This document shows, piece by piece, positions 36,076-44,301 of a DNA stretch of 64,000 bases. Every line of letters starts with the position of its first letter. Positions within the stretch are counted from its first letter, which is position 1. Origin of the DNA: Paraperibacillus esterisolvens (lineage in GTDB: Bacteria; Bacillota; Bacilli; Bacillales; DSM-1321); assembly GCF_046237625.1 (NCBI RefSeq), contig NZ_CP143545.1, positions 2,108,001-2,172,000 on the forward strand, read 5' to 3'. Both the position numbers and the translations under genes were made by a program. The notes under the pieces were generated by a model. That model did no database searches and had not been told where the DNA came from. It saw nothing but the letters and a program-made list of their open reading frames with translations.

Positions 36076-36726
36076 TTATAGTGTTTTGGCTCCAAGGTAT
36101 CTTGGTCCCCAGTATGGGTTGTCGAGTGATGCAATGGAAACTCCCTTGGATGATGCTGCGCTGATGAATTCGTTATTCCCGATATAAATCCCAACATGGG
36201 AAACTCCGCTTCCGGAAGTGTTGAAGAAGACCAGATCTCCCGGTTTAGGAGAAGAGACTTTCAGACCCACATTGGTATAAAGAGAAGAAGACGTTCTTGG
36301 CAGGTAGATGCCCTGTTCTTTAAAGACATAATTAATCAATCCTGAGCAGTCAAATCCGGATGGTGAGGTTCCGCCCCATACATATGGGACTCCCATGAAT
36401 TTTTTAGCGTAATTGATCAGCCTTGTGTTGTCTACATTGTAGACACCAAGGGCTTTAAATGTACTCGTCCCAGCAATGCCGTCAGCAGTGAGCCCATTTG
36501 AACTCTGGAATTTCTTGACCGCACTGGTTGTATAAGAACCATAATAGGTAGTGAAAGAACCGGTATAACCGAAGTAGTTTTTAACTTTGAGCAATGCTTG
36601 AAGCTGTTTAACATCATCATGGGTTTGTGTTGGTTTCAGGGTAACATCCCCGATATTCGCGAAGGCTTGAAGAGGCGATAGCATAAGAGCAGAAGCAATA
36701 GCGGTTGTTGCAATAAACTTTTTCAT
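36076..36726 (-). CDS. Secreted peptidoglycan-binding NlpC/P60 endopeptidase
   Basis: 216 residues, ATG after AAAGGGA. A signal peptide (MKKFIATTAIASALMLSPLQAFA) is followed by a PG_binding_1 domain (DVKQLQALLKVKNYF to FQSSNGLTADGIAGTST). Then comes an NlpC/P60 domain with catalytic Cys127 in FDCSGL and the His in VSHVGIYIG. It would cut D-Glu-diaminopimelate stem-peptide bonds in the cell wall. Monocistronic. A promoter-rich gap of about 310 bases separates it from the divergent threonine synthase gene. Confidence 0.93.
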   Translation of the reverse strand: MKKFIATTAIASALMLSPLQAFANIGDVTLKPTQTHDDVKQLQALLKVKNYFGYTGSFTTYYGSYTTSAVKKFQSSNGLTADGIAGTSTFKALGVYNVDNTRLINYAKKFMGVPYVWGGTSPSGFDCSGLINYVFKEQGIYLPRTSSSLYTNVGLKVSSPKPGDLVFFNTSGSGVSHVGIYIGNNEFISAASSKGVSIASLDNPYWGPRYLGAKTL

Positions 36727-37038
36727 AAGTTTCCCTTTTCCCCCTAGATATTCTTTGTATGTTTACTGCTATCATTCTACTAAACCAATGTTTCAAAAAA
36801 CGGCATATTCCTTTACATTTCGATTACAAAATATAGGTAAAAAGACCAAGGAAATATGTAGAAAAACCACTTGATATCAACGTTTATGGAACACTTAGGG
36901 TTTAAACCCATCTTTGTCCATATAAAAGCTGCCATATTAAAACGGCGGCATTTAGGATAGCATTTGACATAATCCCGACTTGACTTATCAGAATAGGCAA
37001 TTTATACTGAATTTAATGTAAATTCAGGGGAGATTCCT
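36727..37038. other. Divergent intergenic region
   Basis: About 310 bases between the NlpC/P60 and threonine synthase genes. Apart from the promoter at 36980-37008, it is AT-rich with no recognised riboswitch or repeat. The pair AAGCTGCCATATTAAAACGGCGGC around 36930 can form only a weak hairpin. Confidence 0.5.
36980..37008 (+). promoter_or_regulatory. SigA-type promoter for threonine synthase gene
   Basis: TTGACT (36980-36985) and TATACT (37003-37008) have a 17-base spacer. The expected start lies about 20 bases before the ribosome site of a 20-codon leader ORF. Confidence 0.7.
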
Positions 37039-37101
37039 ATGTTTTCAGTTAGATCTCCTAAAAGGAAATGCGGGGGAATTGTATGTCTTATAGTGCGGTA
37101 A
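37039..37101 (+). CDS. Possible 20-residue leader peptide
   Basis: ATG 37039 behind AGGGGAG opens a 20-codon frame (MFSVRSPKRK to CLIVR) that ends with TAA after overlapping the threonine synthase start by 19 bases in another frame. The strong site and position suggest translational coupling or attenuation. It contains no run of threonine or isoleucine codons, so a classical amino acid attenuator is unlikely. Confidence 0.4.
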   Translation: MFSVRSPKRKCGGIVCLIVR

Positions 37102-38312
37102 GCCATCTTGTTTGTCCCAAATGCGGCAGAGAATATGATGATAGAAAGCTGAATCAGCTTTGCAGCTGCGGTTCACCTCTTTTGGTTTCGTATGATATAG
37201 AATCATTGAGAAATAAAAGCAAGTATGAAGTGATTGACAACAGCCGGTTTGATCTTTGGAGATATCATAAACTGCTGCCTGTGCGTAAAGAGGAAAATGT
37301 AGTATCCCTTGGTGAAGGGCTGACACCTATCGTACCGATGAAGGCTATCGGAAAGAAAATGGGCATTGAGAATCTTTACATGAAAGATGAGGGAATGGTC
37401 CCATCGGGATCTTTCAAGGCAAGGGGAGCTGCTGTTGGGGTTTCTAAAGCAAAGGAACTTGGAGTGACTCAGCTTGCAATGCCAACCAACGGCAATGCAG
37501 GGGCCGCCTGGTCGTTATATGCCGCAAGGGCCGGCCTTGAATCCTATATCATCATGCCGCTGGATGCCCCGCCGATTACCCGTAAGGAAGTGGCAGTATC
37601 CGGCGCCCATCTTTCCCTGATAGACGGACTTATCAGCGATGCCGGCAAAATTGTGGGTGAACTCGTGAAGGAGCACGGCTTCTATGATGCATCCACATTA
37701 AAGGAGCCTTACCGGATCGAAGGGAAAAAGACTATGGGATATGAAATCCTCGAACAATCCGGCGGGGATATTCCCGATGTCATCCTTTATCCTACCGGCG
37801 GAGGAGTCGGCTTAATAGGAATCTATAAGGCAATCCGTGAATGGAAGGATCTTGGCTGGCTGAGCGGGGATAAGACGCCAAGACTGGTAGCCGTGCAGGC
37901 AGAAGGCTGTGCCCCGATCGTCAAAGCCTGGCAGGAGGGCCAGACCGAATCCCAATTCTGGGAAAACTCCGAGACGGCTGCTTTTGGCATCAATGTCCCG
38001 AAAGCCATCGGCGACTTCCTGGTTCTTGAGGCCCTCTATGAAACAGAAGGCTGTGCGCTGGCGGTTTCTGAAGAAAGAATCAAACAAACACACAAAGAAA
38101 TTGCCCGGCTGGAAGGCAGCTTTGTCTGCCCTGAAGGAGCTGCCACTTTCGCTGCTGCAGCCATGCTAAGGGAAAGCGGCTGGATCAAAGAAGGAGAAAG
38201 GGTCCTGTGCCTGAATACTGGCCAGGGGATAAAATACCCTGAATTAATCGACGTGGATGCACCGGTCCTTAAACGGGGCGACACAGCCAAAGACGTAATT
38301 GTGAACACGTGA
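37083..38312 (+). CDS. thrC: Threonine synthase-like PLP enzyme
   Basis: ATG 37083 follows GGGGGAA; an in-frame ATG 37068 lies within the site. 409 residues. An N-terminal zinc-ribbon-like segment (LVCPKCGREYDDRKLNQLCSCG) precedes a fold-type II PLP domain with Lys112 in PSGSFKARGA, TNGNAGAAWSLYAARAG and YPTGGGVGLIG. Threonine synthase converts O-phosphohomoserine to threonine. This zinc-ribbon form is a second type found beside the hom-thrC-thrB operon in Bacillus, so it may be a paralogue. No other threonine genes are near. Confidence 0.85.
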   Translation: MSYSAVSHLVCPKCGREYDDRKLNQLCSCGSPLLVSYDIESLRNKSKYEVIDNSRFDLWRYHKLLPVRKEENVVSLGEGLTPIVPMKAIGKKMGIENLYMKDEGMVPSGSFKARGAAVGVSKAKELGVTQLAMPTNGNAGAAWSLYAARAGLESYIIMPLDAPPITRKEVAVSGAHLSLIDGLISDAGKIVGELVKEHGFYDASTLKEPYRIEGKKTMGYEILEQSGGDIPDVILYPTGGGVGLIGIYKAIREWKDLGWLSGDKTPRLVAVQAEGCAPIVKAWQEGQTESQFWENSETAAFGINVPKAIGDFLVLEALYETEGCALAVSEERIKQTHKEIARLEGSFVCPEGAATFAAAAMLRESGWIKEGERVLCLNTGQGIKYPELIDVDAPVLKRGDTAKDVIVNT

Positions 38313-38313
38313 T

Positions 38314-38364
38314 AAAAAAGCCTGAATCTCCTGCCCGTATGGCGGAAGTTCCAGGCTTTTTTTG
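38314..38364. terminator. Bidirectional terminator
   Basis: AAAAAAGCCTG (38314-38324) pairs with CAGGCTTTTTTT (from 38352), with an inner GCC/GGC stem. Shared by the threonine synthase gene and the convergent LysR gene. Confidence 0.85.
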
Positions 38365-38369
38365 TTATC

Positions 38370-39239
38370 CTATTCTCTAATCATGGCTAAAAACTCCTCA
38401 GCCGCCCTTGAAAGATATCGGTTTTTGAGCCAGATAACAGCAGCATCCGATCTTAATTCTGTTTCTGAAAGCTCAGCTTCACGAACTTTTAAGCCCGGAT
38501 GCACAGAAAGGACAGACCTTGGTACGATGGAAATCCCAAAACCAGAGGCAACCAGCTGCAGCAGCAGGGCAATGTCAGAGCACTCCCCAATTAATTGAGG
38601 CGAAATACCGAGTCTTGTGAACTCCTTCATAATCATGGAATGAATCCCCAGTCCTTCAATACTTGGGAGGATGAGAGGAAAACGGGATATTTCTTTAATG
38701 TCAAAGCTGTCTCCTGATATCGAAAAGTCCTCAGGAAAGACTGCCACAAATGTGTCTTCTTCGATGCTGATAAATTCAAAAATCTCCTCTTTCGCCGGAA
38801 GTCGGATGATCGCCAGGTCAAGGCTCCGGTCCTCAATCAGATCACTTAAATGAGGGGAATCACTCTGAACGATTTTATAATGAACATGGGGATACTTCCG
38901 CTGAAATCTCAACAAAAACTGGGATAACGGAAAGGATGAGAGGGTGTTCACGCCGATATGGAGCACACCCCGGACTTCTGTGCCGATTTCTTTGATTTCT
39001 TTCATGCCTTCCTCCATAAGGGAAGTCATTTGGAGGGCATGTTTATAGAGAGCTTTGCCCGCGTCTGTAATCTCTGATTTTTTCCCCTGTCTTTCGAGCA
39101 GTATAACACCAAGTTCTTCTTCCATAAGCTTAAGCTGATGGCTGAGGGGAGGCTGTGCCAGATGAAGTCTTCTGGCGGCACCGGAAATGCTCCCTTCTTC
39201 CACGATGGCAATAAAATAGCGGAGCTGCCGTAGATCCAT
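38370..39239 (-). CDS. LysR-family transcriptional regulator
   Basis: 289 residues, ATG after AGGAGG. The N-terminal winged helix-turn-helix (MDLRQLRYFIAIVEEGSISGAARRLHLAQPPLSHQLK) is diagnostic, followed by a periplasmic-binding-like effector domain. It is divergent from the AzgA-type purine permease gene at 39361, and LysR regulators usually control the divergent gene, so that is the first candidate target. The effector is unknown. Confidence 0.92.
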   Translation of the reverse strand: MDLRQLRYFIAIVEEGSISGAARRLHLAQPPLSHQLKLMEEELGVILLERQGKKSEITDAGKALYKHALQMTSLMEEGMKEIKEIGTEVRGVLHIGVNTLSSFPLSQFLLRFQRKYPHVHYKIVQSDSPHLSDLIEDRSLDLAIIRLPAKEEIFEFISIEEDTFVAVFPEDFSISGDSFDIKEISRFPLILPSIEGLGIHSMIMKEFTRLGISPQLIGECSDIALLLQLVASGFGISIVPRSVLSVHPGLKVREAELSETELRSDAAVIWLKNRYLSRAAEEFLAMIRE

Positions 39240-39360
39240 GCAAACTGCCTCCTATATGTAAAAAGTATAGTAATGATATTATTTAGATATTTTAAGTATA
39301 TCCATTATTATGCTAACATACTTTAGTGTTGAAAATATATAGATAGATGAGGTTTTGATA

Positions 39361-40653
39361 ATGAACAAATTATTCAAACTGGAGGAGCATGGCACCAGCT
39401 TCTGGCGTGAAGTCACGGCGGGCCTTATTTCTTTTATCACAATCGTATATATAGTTGCCGTAAACTCAAGCATCATGGCTGATGCCGGCATTCCATATGA
39501 ACTTGCCATACTCGGTACAATCCTGACCTGTACGGCGAGCTGCCTGCTGATGGGGCTGTGGAGCAATGCACCACTGATCCTGGCTCCCGGTATGGGCATA
39601 AACGTCATGTTTACGTATACCCTGGTCCAAAAAAGCGGGTTAAGCTGGCAGGAAGCTTTGCTGGTGGTAATCATAACCGGGCTGATCTTTGTGCTCATCG
39701 CATTTACGCCGATCGCCGCCTCGATTTCACAGGCCATTCCTCATTCCCTAAAAGAAGGGCTTACTGTGGGGATAGGGATTCTACTAACGATGATTGGGTT
39801 GAAAAACACCGGAGTTATCGTTGCAAATGAAGGTACATTGGTATCAATCGGGAGCTTCAGCGACCCGGCAGTCCTTGCAACACTGATAGGAATCATCATT
39901 ACGGTCACACTCTTCATTAAGAATGTACCAGGCAATATCCTGATCAGCATTATCATCAACAGCATCATCGCGTTTCTATTTGGATTGATTGATTTGTCCG
40001 AATTGCATTGGAGTGTTCCGTCCTTCAATGAATATGGTGAATTATTCGGTGCCTTTTCATGGTCGGCTATCGGCAGCATGACCTTTTGGTTCGCTGCATT
40101 TTCACTCGCCATGGTCGTCATTTTTGAAAACATCGGACTTGTCTATGGCCAGACACGGCTGGCAGGATCACCTCAGAAATACAAAAAAGCACTTCAGGCT
40201 ACATCCTTGTCAGTTGTACTGAGCGGTCTCTTTGGTTCAAGCCCGACCGTTTCAACCGTGGAAGGAACCTCAGGCATCACGGCAGGAGGAAGGACCGGCC
40301 TTACAAGTGTAACCACAGGCATCCTTTTCCTTCTGTCCCTGCTGATCATCCCGTTGATAAAGCTGATTCCGGACAGCGCCATTTCTCCGGTGCTTGTCCT
40401 GATTGGAGCGCTAATGCTTCAGAGCATTAAGGGAATCAATCTGGAAGATCTTACAGAAGCATTTCCAGCCTATGTGATCATTGTGTTCATTCCACTAACA
40501 TACAGCATCGTAGACGGCCTGGCACTTGGATTCATCGCATATCCTGTCATCAAATTGCTGACAGGAAAGGCAAGAGAAGTGAGTACGACACTTTTTATCA
40601 TTGCAGCCTTATTCCTGCTCAATTATTTAATCAGCGCTATTCAGGGAGCTTAA
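39361..40653 (+). CDS. AzgA-type (NCS2) purine permease
   Basis: ATG 39361 has GAGG eight bases upstream; the TTG at 39355 is less likely. 430 residues, about twelve helices. The family marks are FITIVYIVAVNSSIMADAG, APGMGINVMFTYT and the substrate loop TVEGTSGITAGGRTGLTSV, typical of guanine/hypoxanthine or adenine permeases (PbuG/PbuO). It probably imports a purine base with a proton. No purine riboswitch is seen in its leader. The purine salvage genes lie 4 to 10 kb downstream. Confidence 0.9.
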   Translation: MNKLFKLEEHGTSFWREVTAGLISFITIVYIVAVNSSIMADAGIPYELAILGTILTCTASCLLMGLWSNAPLILAPGMGINVMFTYTLVQKSGLSWQEALLVVIITGLIFVLIAFTPIAASISQAIPHSLKEGLTVGIGILLTMIGLKNTGVIVANEGTLVSIGSFSDPAVLATLIGIIITVTLFIKNVPGNILISIIINSIIAFLFGLIDLSELHWSVPSFNEYGELFGAFSWSAIGSMTFWFAAFSLAMVVIFENIGLVYGQTRLAGSPQKYKKALQATSLSVVLSGLFGSSPTVSTVEGTSGITAGGRTGLTSVTTGILFLLSLLIIPLIKLIPDSAISPVLVLIGALMLQSIKGINLEDLTEAFPAYVIIVFIPLTYSIVDGLALGFIAYPVIKLLTGKAREVSTTLFIIAALFLLNYLISAIQGA

Positions 40654-40700
40654 CTTATAGTATAGTAAGGCTAATAACGGGTGAAAGGAGGGATGGTTTT

Positions 40701-40760
40701 ATGTATTGCCAATCCAATAAGCATATGCCGCATATCCCTCTTTTCTTGCGATTGGGATAG
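40701..40760 (+). CDS. Possible 19-residue small protein or leader
   Basis: GAAAGGAGGG is an almost ideal ribosome site before ATG 40701, opening a 19-codon frame (MYCQSNKHMPHIPLFLRLG) that ends in TAG. A terminator follows 40 bases later. There is no recognised family. The very strong site and the own terminator make translation plausible. Confidence 0.4.
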   Translation: MYCQSNKHMPHIPLFLRLG

Positions 40761-40798
40761 GTGTGCCTTAACGGGCTTTCATACACAATAGCTTTAGT

Positions 40799-40835
40799 AA
40801 AAAAGCCAAATGTTATTTTCATTTGGCTTTTTTTC
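40799..40835 (+). terminator. Rho-independent terminator
   Basis: AAAAAAGCCAAATG and CATTTGGCTTTTTTT form a long stem with a TTATTTT loop. It would end the purine permease and small-ORF transcript. Confidence 0.9.
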
Positions 40836-40892
40836 ATCCAGAGAAACCCTTTTTGCTTTTGGAAAAACACATAGAAAAAGGGGAATAATCCA

Positions 40893-41867
40893 ATGATGAA
40901 GCTAAGTACAATGAAGTTAGTAATGGAAACACTGGATGAAAAATGGCAGAGCAGACTTGCCGAGGAATTACTTTCACCCTGGGATTACGAACCAGGTACT
41001 GTTTATTTTGTCAGGGCAAGCGCCAACTTTATATTCAGGTTCAAATATAAAAGACGCGGTTACTTCCTGCGTTTTAATTCAGCAGAGGAAAAAGAGTTGT
41101 CCGGCATTCAATGTGAGCTGGACATTCTTGACCAGCTCTCTAGAAATGAAAAAAGGACTGTAAAGCCGGTAGTATCAAAAAAAGGAAATACCGTCGAAAA
41201 ATCAGTAACTTTACAAGGAACCTTTTACTCATCCGTCTTTGAAGAACTTCCCGGCAGCCATATAGACCTGGAAAAAATGGATAGCAGTCATCTTTATGAA
41301 TGGGGTCGTGCACTTGGATCGCTGCACAATCAGTTCTCTAAGCTGCCTGATGGGTACTTGGAATGCCGGGATGATCCTCAGAGCTTACTGGAAACAATTA
41401 AAGGCTGGCTTCCCGCCCGCAGTCTAAAAGTTGAAAGGGAGTCAGCCCGGATTGAAACTGAAATATCCTCTTGGCCAAAAGGCAGGGATACTTACGGATA
41501 TATCCATTTTGATTGTGAGCCGGACAATGTGCTTTTTAATGAAGGAATTACAGGAATCATTGATTTTGATGACAGTATGAAAAACTGGTATGGAGCAGAT
41601 ATCATATACGCGCTTCGCGATCTGGGTGAATTTAATGAAGAAAACGAGAGACTTAAGGTTTTTCTCCAAGGTTATAGAAGCAGGTTCAAACTGGAAGCGG
41701 ATTTTTTCGAAAAAGCTGATTGGTACATTCGTTTCCATCAATTATATATGTACGCAAGGATGCTAAGGAGTGTTGATATCCAGGAGCAAACCAGCGATCC
41801 CAATTGGCTTCGAGTTTTAAGGAACAAGCTGTTGAGTAAGATAGAACAATATGAGACGGATCTGTAA
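40893..41867 (+). CDS. APH-family phosphotransferase
   Basis: 324 residues, ATG with AAGGGG upstream (a second ATG follows immediately). It has an APH/choline-kinase-like fold. The catalytic loop reads GYIHFDCEPDNVLF, with the Asp in the usual HxDxxxxN position, and the metal-binding Asp lies in GIIDFDDS. The substrate is unknown; sugar, amino alcohol or antibiotic are all possible. Monocistronic between two terminators. Confidence 0.85.
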   Translation: MMKLSTMKLVMETLDEKWQSRLAEELLSPWDYEPGTVYFVRASANFIFRFKYKRRGYFLRFNSAEEKELSGIQCELDILDQLSRNEKRTVKPVVSKKGNTVEKSVTLQGTFYSSVFEELPGSHIDLEKMDSSHLYEWGRALGSLHNQFSKLPDGYLECRDDPQSLLETIKGWLPARSLKVERESARIETEISSWPKGRDTYGYIHFDCEPDNVLFNEGITGIIDFDDSMKNWYGADIIYALRDLGEFNEENERLKVFLQGYRSRFKLEADFFEKADWYIRFHQLYMYARMLRSVDIQEQTSDPNWLRVLRNKLLSKIEQYETDL

Positions 41868-41872
41868 GGACA

Positions 41873-41903
41873 AAAAAAGCTAAGATATCATCTTAGCTTT
41901 TTT
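41873..41903. terminator. Bidirectional terminator
   Basis: AAAAAAGCTAAGAT and ATCTTAGCTTTTTT form a perfect 14-bp stem with a three-base loop, between the phosphotransferase gene and the convergent zinc protease-like gene. Confidence 0.9.
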
Positions 41904-42387
41904 GCATATAGAACTGATGTTCTTTAACGCTGTAAATGGCATTTAAACGCTGTTCTGTTAATTCCACGAGCAGCCGGTTGCCAAGATGAGTTCCCATTTC
42001 TTTTGTTTTTTGAAGCAGAGAGAGGATCCCGGAAAGGCCTGAATTATCAAGAGCCATTCGGTCACAGGCTATCTCAGCCTCTATATTTATGGTATCGACC
42101 AATACAGGGTGGGAAAGATGCCCGATTTCATGCCATATAATAGCTTCCATTAATTCCGCGTCCGTACAAAAATAATTATAATCATACACGACGATAAAAC
42201 CGCCATAATCATCTGAAAGGGAAGTACAAAATACTGATAAAAGCCTGGAATCAATGCCTAAAATAATCATTTGATTTTCATCAGCCAAACCATGGGACTC
42301 TAAAATAAACTGTTTATCTTCCATAATTCCTATTGTTTTTGCAACACCATAAACGTCTGGATCCAGGACACCACGAATGTCAGCCAT
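41893..42387 (-). CDS. Putative zinc metalloprotease (HEXXH)
   Basis: ATG 42387 follows CAGGAGGG; a longer frame reaches 42429 without a site. 164 residues. The central WHEIGHLSHP segment has the zincin motif His86-Glu87-x-x-His90, and EAEIACDRMAL supplies a likely third ligand (Glu) and the M48-like E-x-x-x-D pattern. No signal peptide or membrane segment is seen, so it would act inside the cell. Small zincins with this layout exist in Bacillus phages and plasmids as well as chromosomes. The substrate is unknown. Confidence 0.75.
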   Translation of the reverse strand: MADIRGVLDPDVYGVAKTIGIMEDKQFILESHGLADENQMIILGIDSRLLSVFCTSLSDDYGGFIVVYDYNYFCTDAELMEAIIWHEIGHLSHPVLVDTINIEAEIACDRMALDNSGLSGILSLLQKTKEMGTHLGNRLLVELTEQRLNAIYSVKEHQFYMQKS

Positions 42388-42772
42388 AGAAAAAACCCTC
42401 CTGAAGAAGAATGACCGGGGCATGGACAAAAAATATAGCTGCTTAACACATGTATATGTAAATCAAGCTGCAAAATAGCATATAATTATGTGATATCAGT
42501 CTAGACAGAATATGGAAAATGCATACGGAAGATATTATGGTAAGTGTAAAGAAATTTTGTTTTAACCGATTGTATGAAATGTGTATCAATATCGATGGCT
42601 CATAGTAAAGTCATTGGATGATACGAACTCAGGCAGCCAGCAGCCGTGCGTAAAATTATGTACAGTGAAAAGAATAAATAAAAGAATTAATGCTATATAG
42701 ATAAAAAATTTGCTAAAATTTCTCACTGTTTCAAGTAATCTTTTGTTTTGAGATAAGATAACGGTTTTTAAA

Positions 42773-42807
<35 letters not shown>

Positions 42808-42849
42808 TAAATTTACGCTGTGATTATGGTTATCCCCTGACTTATTAAT

Positions 42850-42931
42850 GACACGAATCTGTTGTCTTTCGTGACAAGAATGTGTTGTCTTTTAAAAACC
42901 CACTATTTTGACATAAATCTGTTTGCTCCAG
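42850..42931. repeat. Three direct repeats, IS-end-like
   Basis: GACACGAATCTGTTGTCTTT (42850), GACAAGAATGTGTTGTCTTT (42873) and a third, GACATAAATCTGTTTGCTCC (42910), are near-identical 20-mers. Multiple tandem copies of such units are typical of the termini of IS21-family elements. No transposase is adjacent, so this would be a solo end. Confidence 0.5.
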
Positions 42932-43355
42932 TTAATTGGACTCAATCGTAACCTTAAAATCGATTGCTGCTACCTGGTATTACTTGTTTAAAAAAGTTGT
43001 ACCGAATAAAAAAATAAAACATCCAGAAGCCCAGACGTTTTATTGACACTTTCACTTGTTTAATTACATTTTGGTCGAAATATTTGGTTATTAGGATTAA
43101 TCAGTATTTGTTACACTCTACGTTTTTTTACTATTGGAATAATTTCATCTGAATGTCTTAACAAGTTTTTACTTTTGAAATTTACAACTTTTCTTTTCAT
43201 GATCATAGTTCTCTATTCTTCATGTCTAAACAAACTACTTTAAAGTCGTTATTAATATCTCCATAATTGTAAATAAGCAATTTCCTTTCTTTTGCCATTT
43301 TATCCACCGGTTTTACAATTTCTGTTCTCAATTATATTAGTTTGCGATTCGCCTA

Positions 43356-43386
43356 GTTGTACTAACGCACCCTTTAGTTGAACAAG
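43356..43386. repeat. Palindromic repeat copy A
   Basis: Contains ACTAACGCACCCTTTAGTTG, a variant of the element best preserved at 51562-51589. Lies just past the 3' end of the MaoC pseudogene. Confidence 0.6.
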
Positions 43387-43410
43387 AAATTTGTTTTTTT
43401 CAATAACTAT

Positions 43411-43837
43411 TCATCGCTTTATCAACACGGACAATTCACCCTCTAAAACTTTTTCTTCCTTATCATTTAAGGTAGATAACAATACAGTAAGGATTCCTGT
43501 TTCACTTTTTGTTGCATTCTTATCAATAACCTCAACAATTATGTGTAATTCATCTCTAAGAATAAACAGGCTTAATAAATTTAATATTATTCATCCGAGT
43601 TCCAGCAATCACATCTTCCCCATACATCCCCTCTTCGACCCAAAGCTTAAACGATATGGCTAGCGTATGTATACCTGAAGCTATGATTCCATTAAACCTT
43701 CCCTCACTTGCTTTTGCCTCATCCAAGTGCATATATTGAGGGTCAAAATCACCTGCAAACCTCGTAATATCCTCTTTTGTTAGTTTTAATGTTTTGGTTT
43801 TAAACACCTGTCCAATGGTAAACTCATCTAACTTCAT
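43411..43837 (-). pseudogene. MaoC-like dehydratase with frameshift
   Basis: From ATG 43837 the frame gives a hot-dog-fold MaoC domain (KLDEFTIGQVFKTKTLKLTKEDITRFAGDFDPQYMH, then GIIASGIHTLA with the catalytic Asp/His), stopping at a TAG after FIKPVYS. Removing one T at about 43560 restores LRDELHIIVEVIDKN to LSVLIKR and a normal stop at 43411. The full product would be about 141 residues. The truncated 93-residue form lacks the last beta-strands. Its usual role is hydration of 2-enoyl-CoA. Confidence 0.82.
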
Positions 43838-43978
43838 TATTACACCTCTGTTTTGTCATTGTTGGAACAATTTATTTTAGCATAATACTCATCAAATAAA
43901 AAAAGTCGTCAAAACCTTCTTCAACATTTACCCACTATAAAAAACGTCAAAAGGGATTCGGAAAAGCCCTCTTTCTAA

Positions 43979-44007
43979 TTCAACTAACGCACCCGTTTGT
44001 TTAAGTT
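43979..44007. repeat. Palindromic repeat copy B
   Basis: Contains AACTAACGCACCCGTTTGTT followed by TAAG, near-identical to the other copies. Confidence 0.65.
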
Positions 44008-44081
44008 AATCATTCACAAACTTTACTTCCGACGTCTCCTCTTATGCCAGCAAATCTAAGGTGAACAACAAATCAAAAAAC

Positions 44082-44107
44082 AGGCGAATTTGCTATTGAA
44101 TTCGCCT
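44082..44107 (-). terminator. Hairpin, possible second terminator
   Basis: AGGCGAATT (44082-44090) and AATTCGCCT (44099-44107); read on the minus strand it is followed by GTTTTTTG. Confidence 0.6.
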
Positions 44108-44194
44108 ATTGGGGACTAATTATTTTGTATGGCAGTCTTAATAAAGCCTTCTGCTCTAATGGGAAAAGGTAACCTGGCAATCAACCTTGAACAA

Positions 44195-44230
44195 AACGAG
44201 CAACGACATCATTCCCTGTCGTTGCTCGTT
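44195..44230. terminator. Terminator of the 5'-nucleotidase gene
   Basis: AACGAGCAACGAC (44195-44207) is the exact reverse complement of 44218-44230, with a ten-base loop and T residues on the minus-strand exit. Confidence 0.75.
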
Positions 44231-44301
44231 TAATCACGCATCACTATACAAAGGATGGTCGATTCTAAAGGCTGCTAGTCAAATCAAAGCCACAATTGAG
44301 T

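Larger units (their letters stand above)
43838..44301. other. Intergenic region with terminators and repeat
   Basis: Apart from the palindromic repeat at 43979 and the two hairpins at 44082 and 44195, I see no gene. The AT-rich part before 43960 probably holds the promoter for the MaoC pseudogene. Confidence 0.5.

Noticed and set aside
35891..36187. Plus-strand 98-codon frame
   Set aside because: Runs opposite the NlpC/P60 gene end and its terminator.
43391..43663. Plus-strand 90-codon frame
   Set aside because: It is antisense to the MaoC pseudogene.
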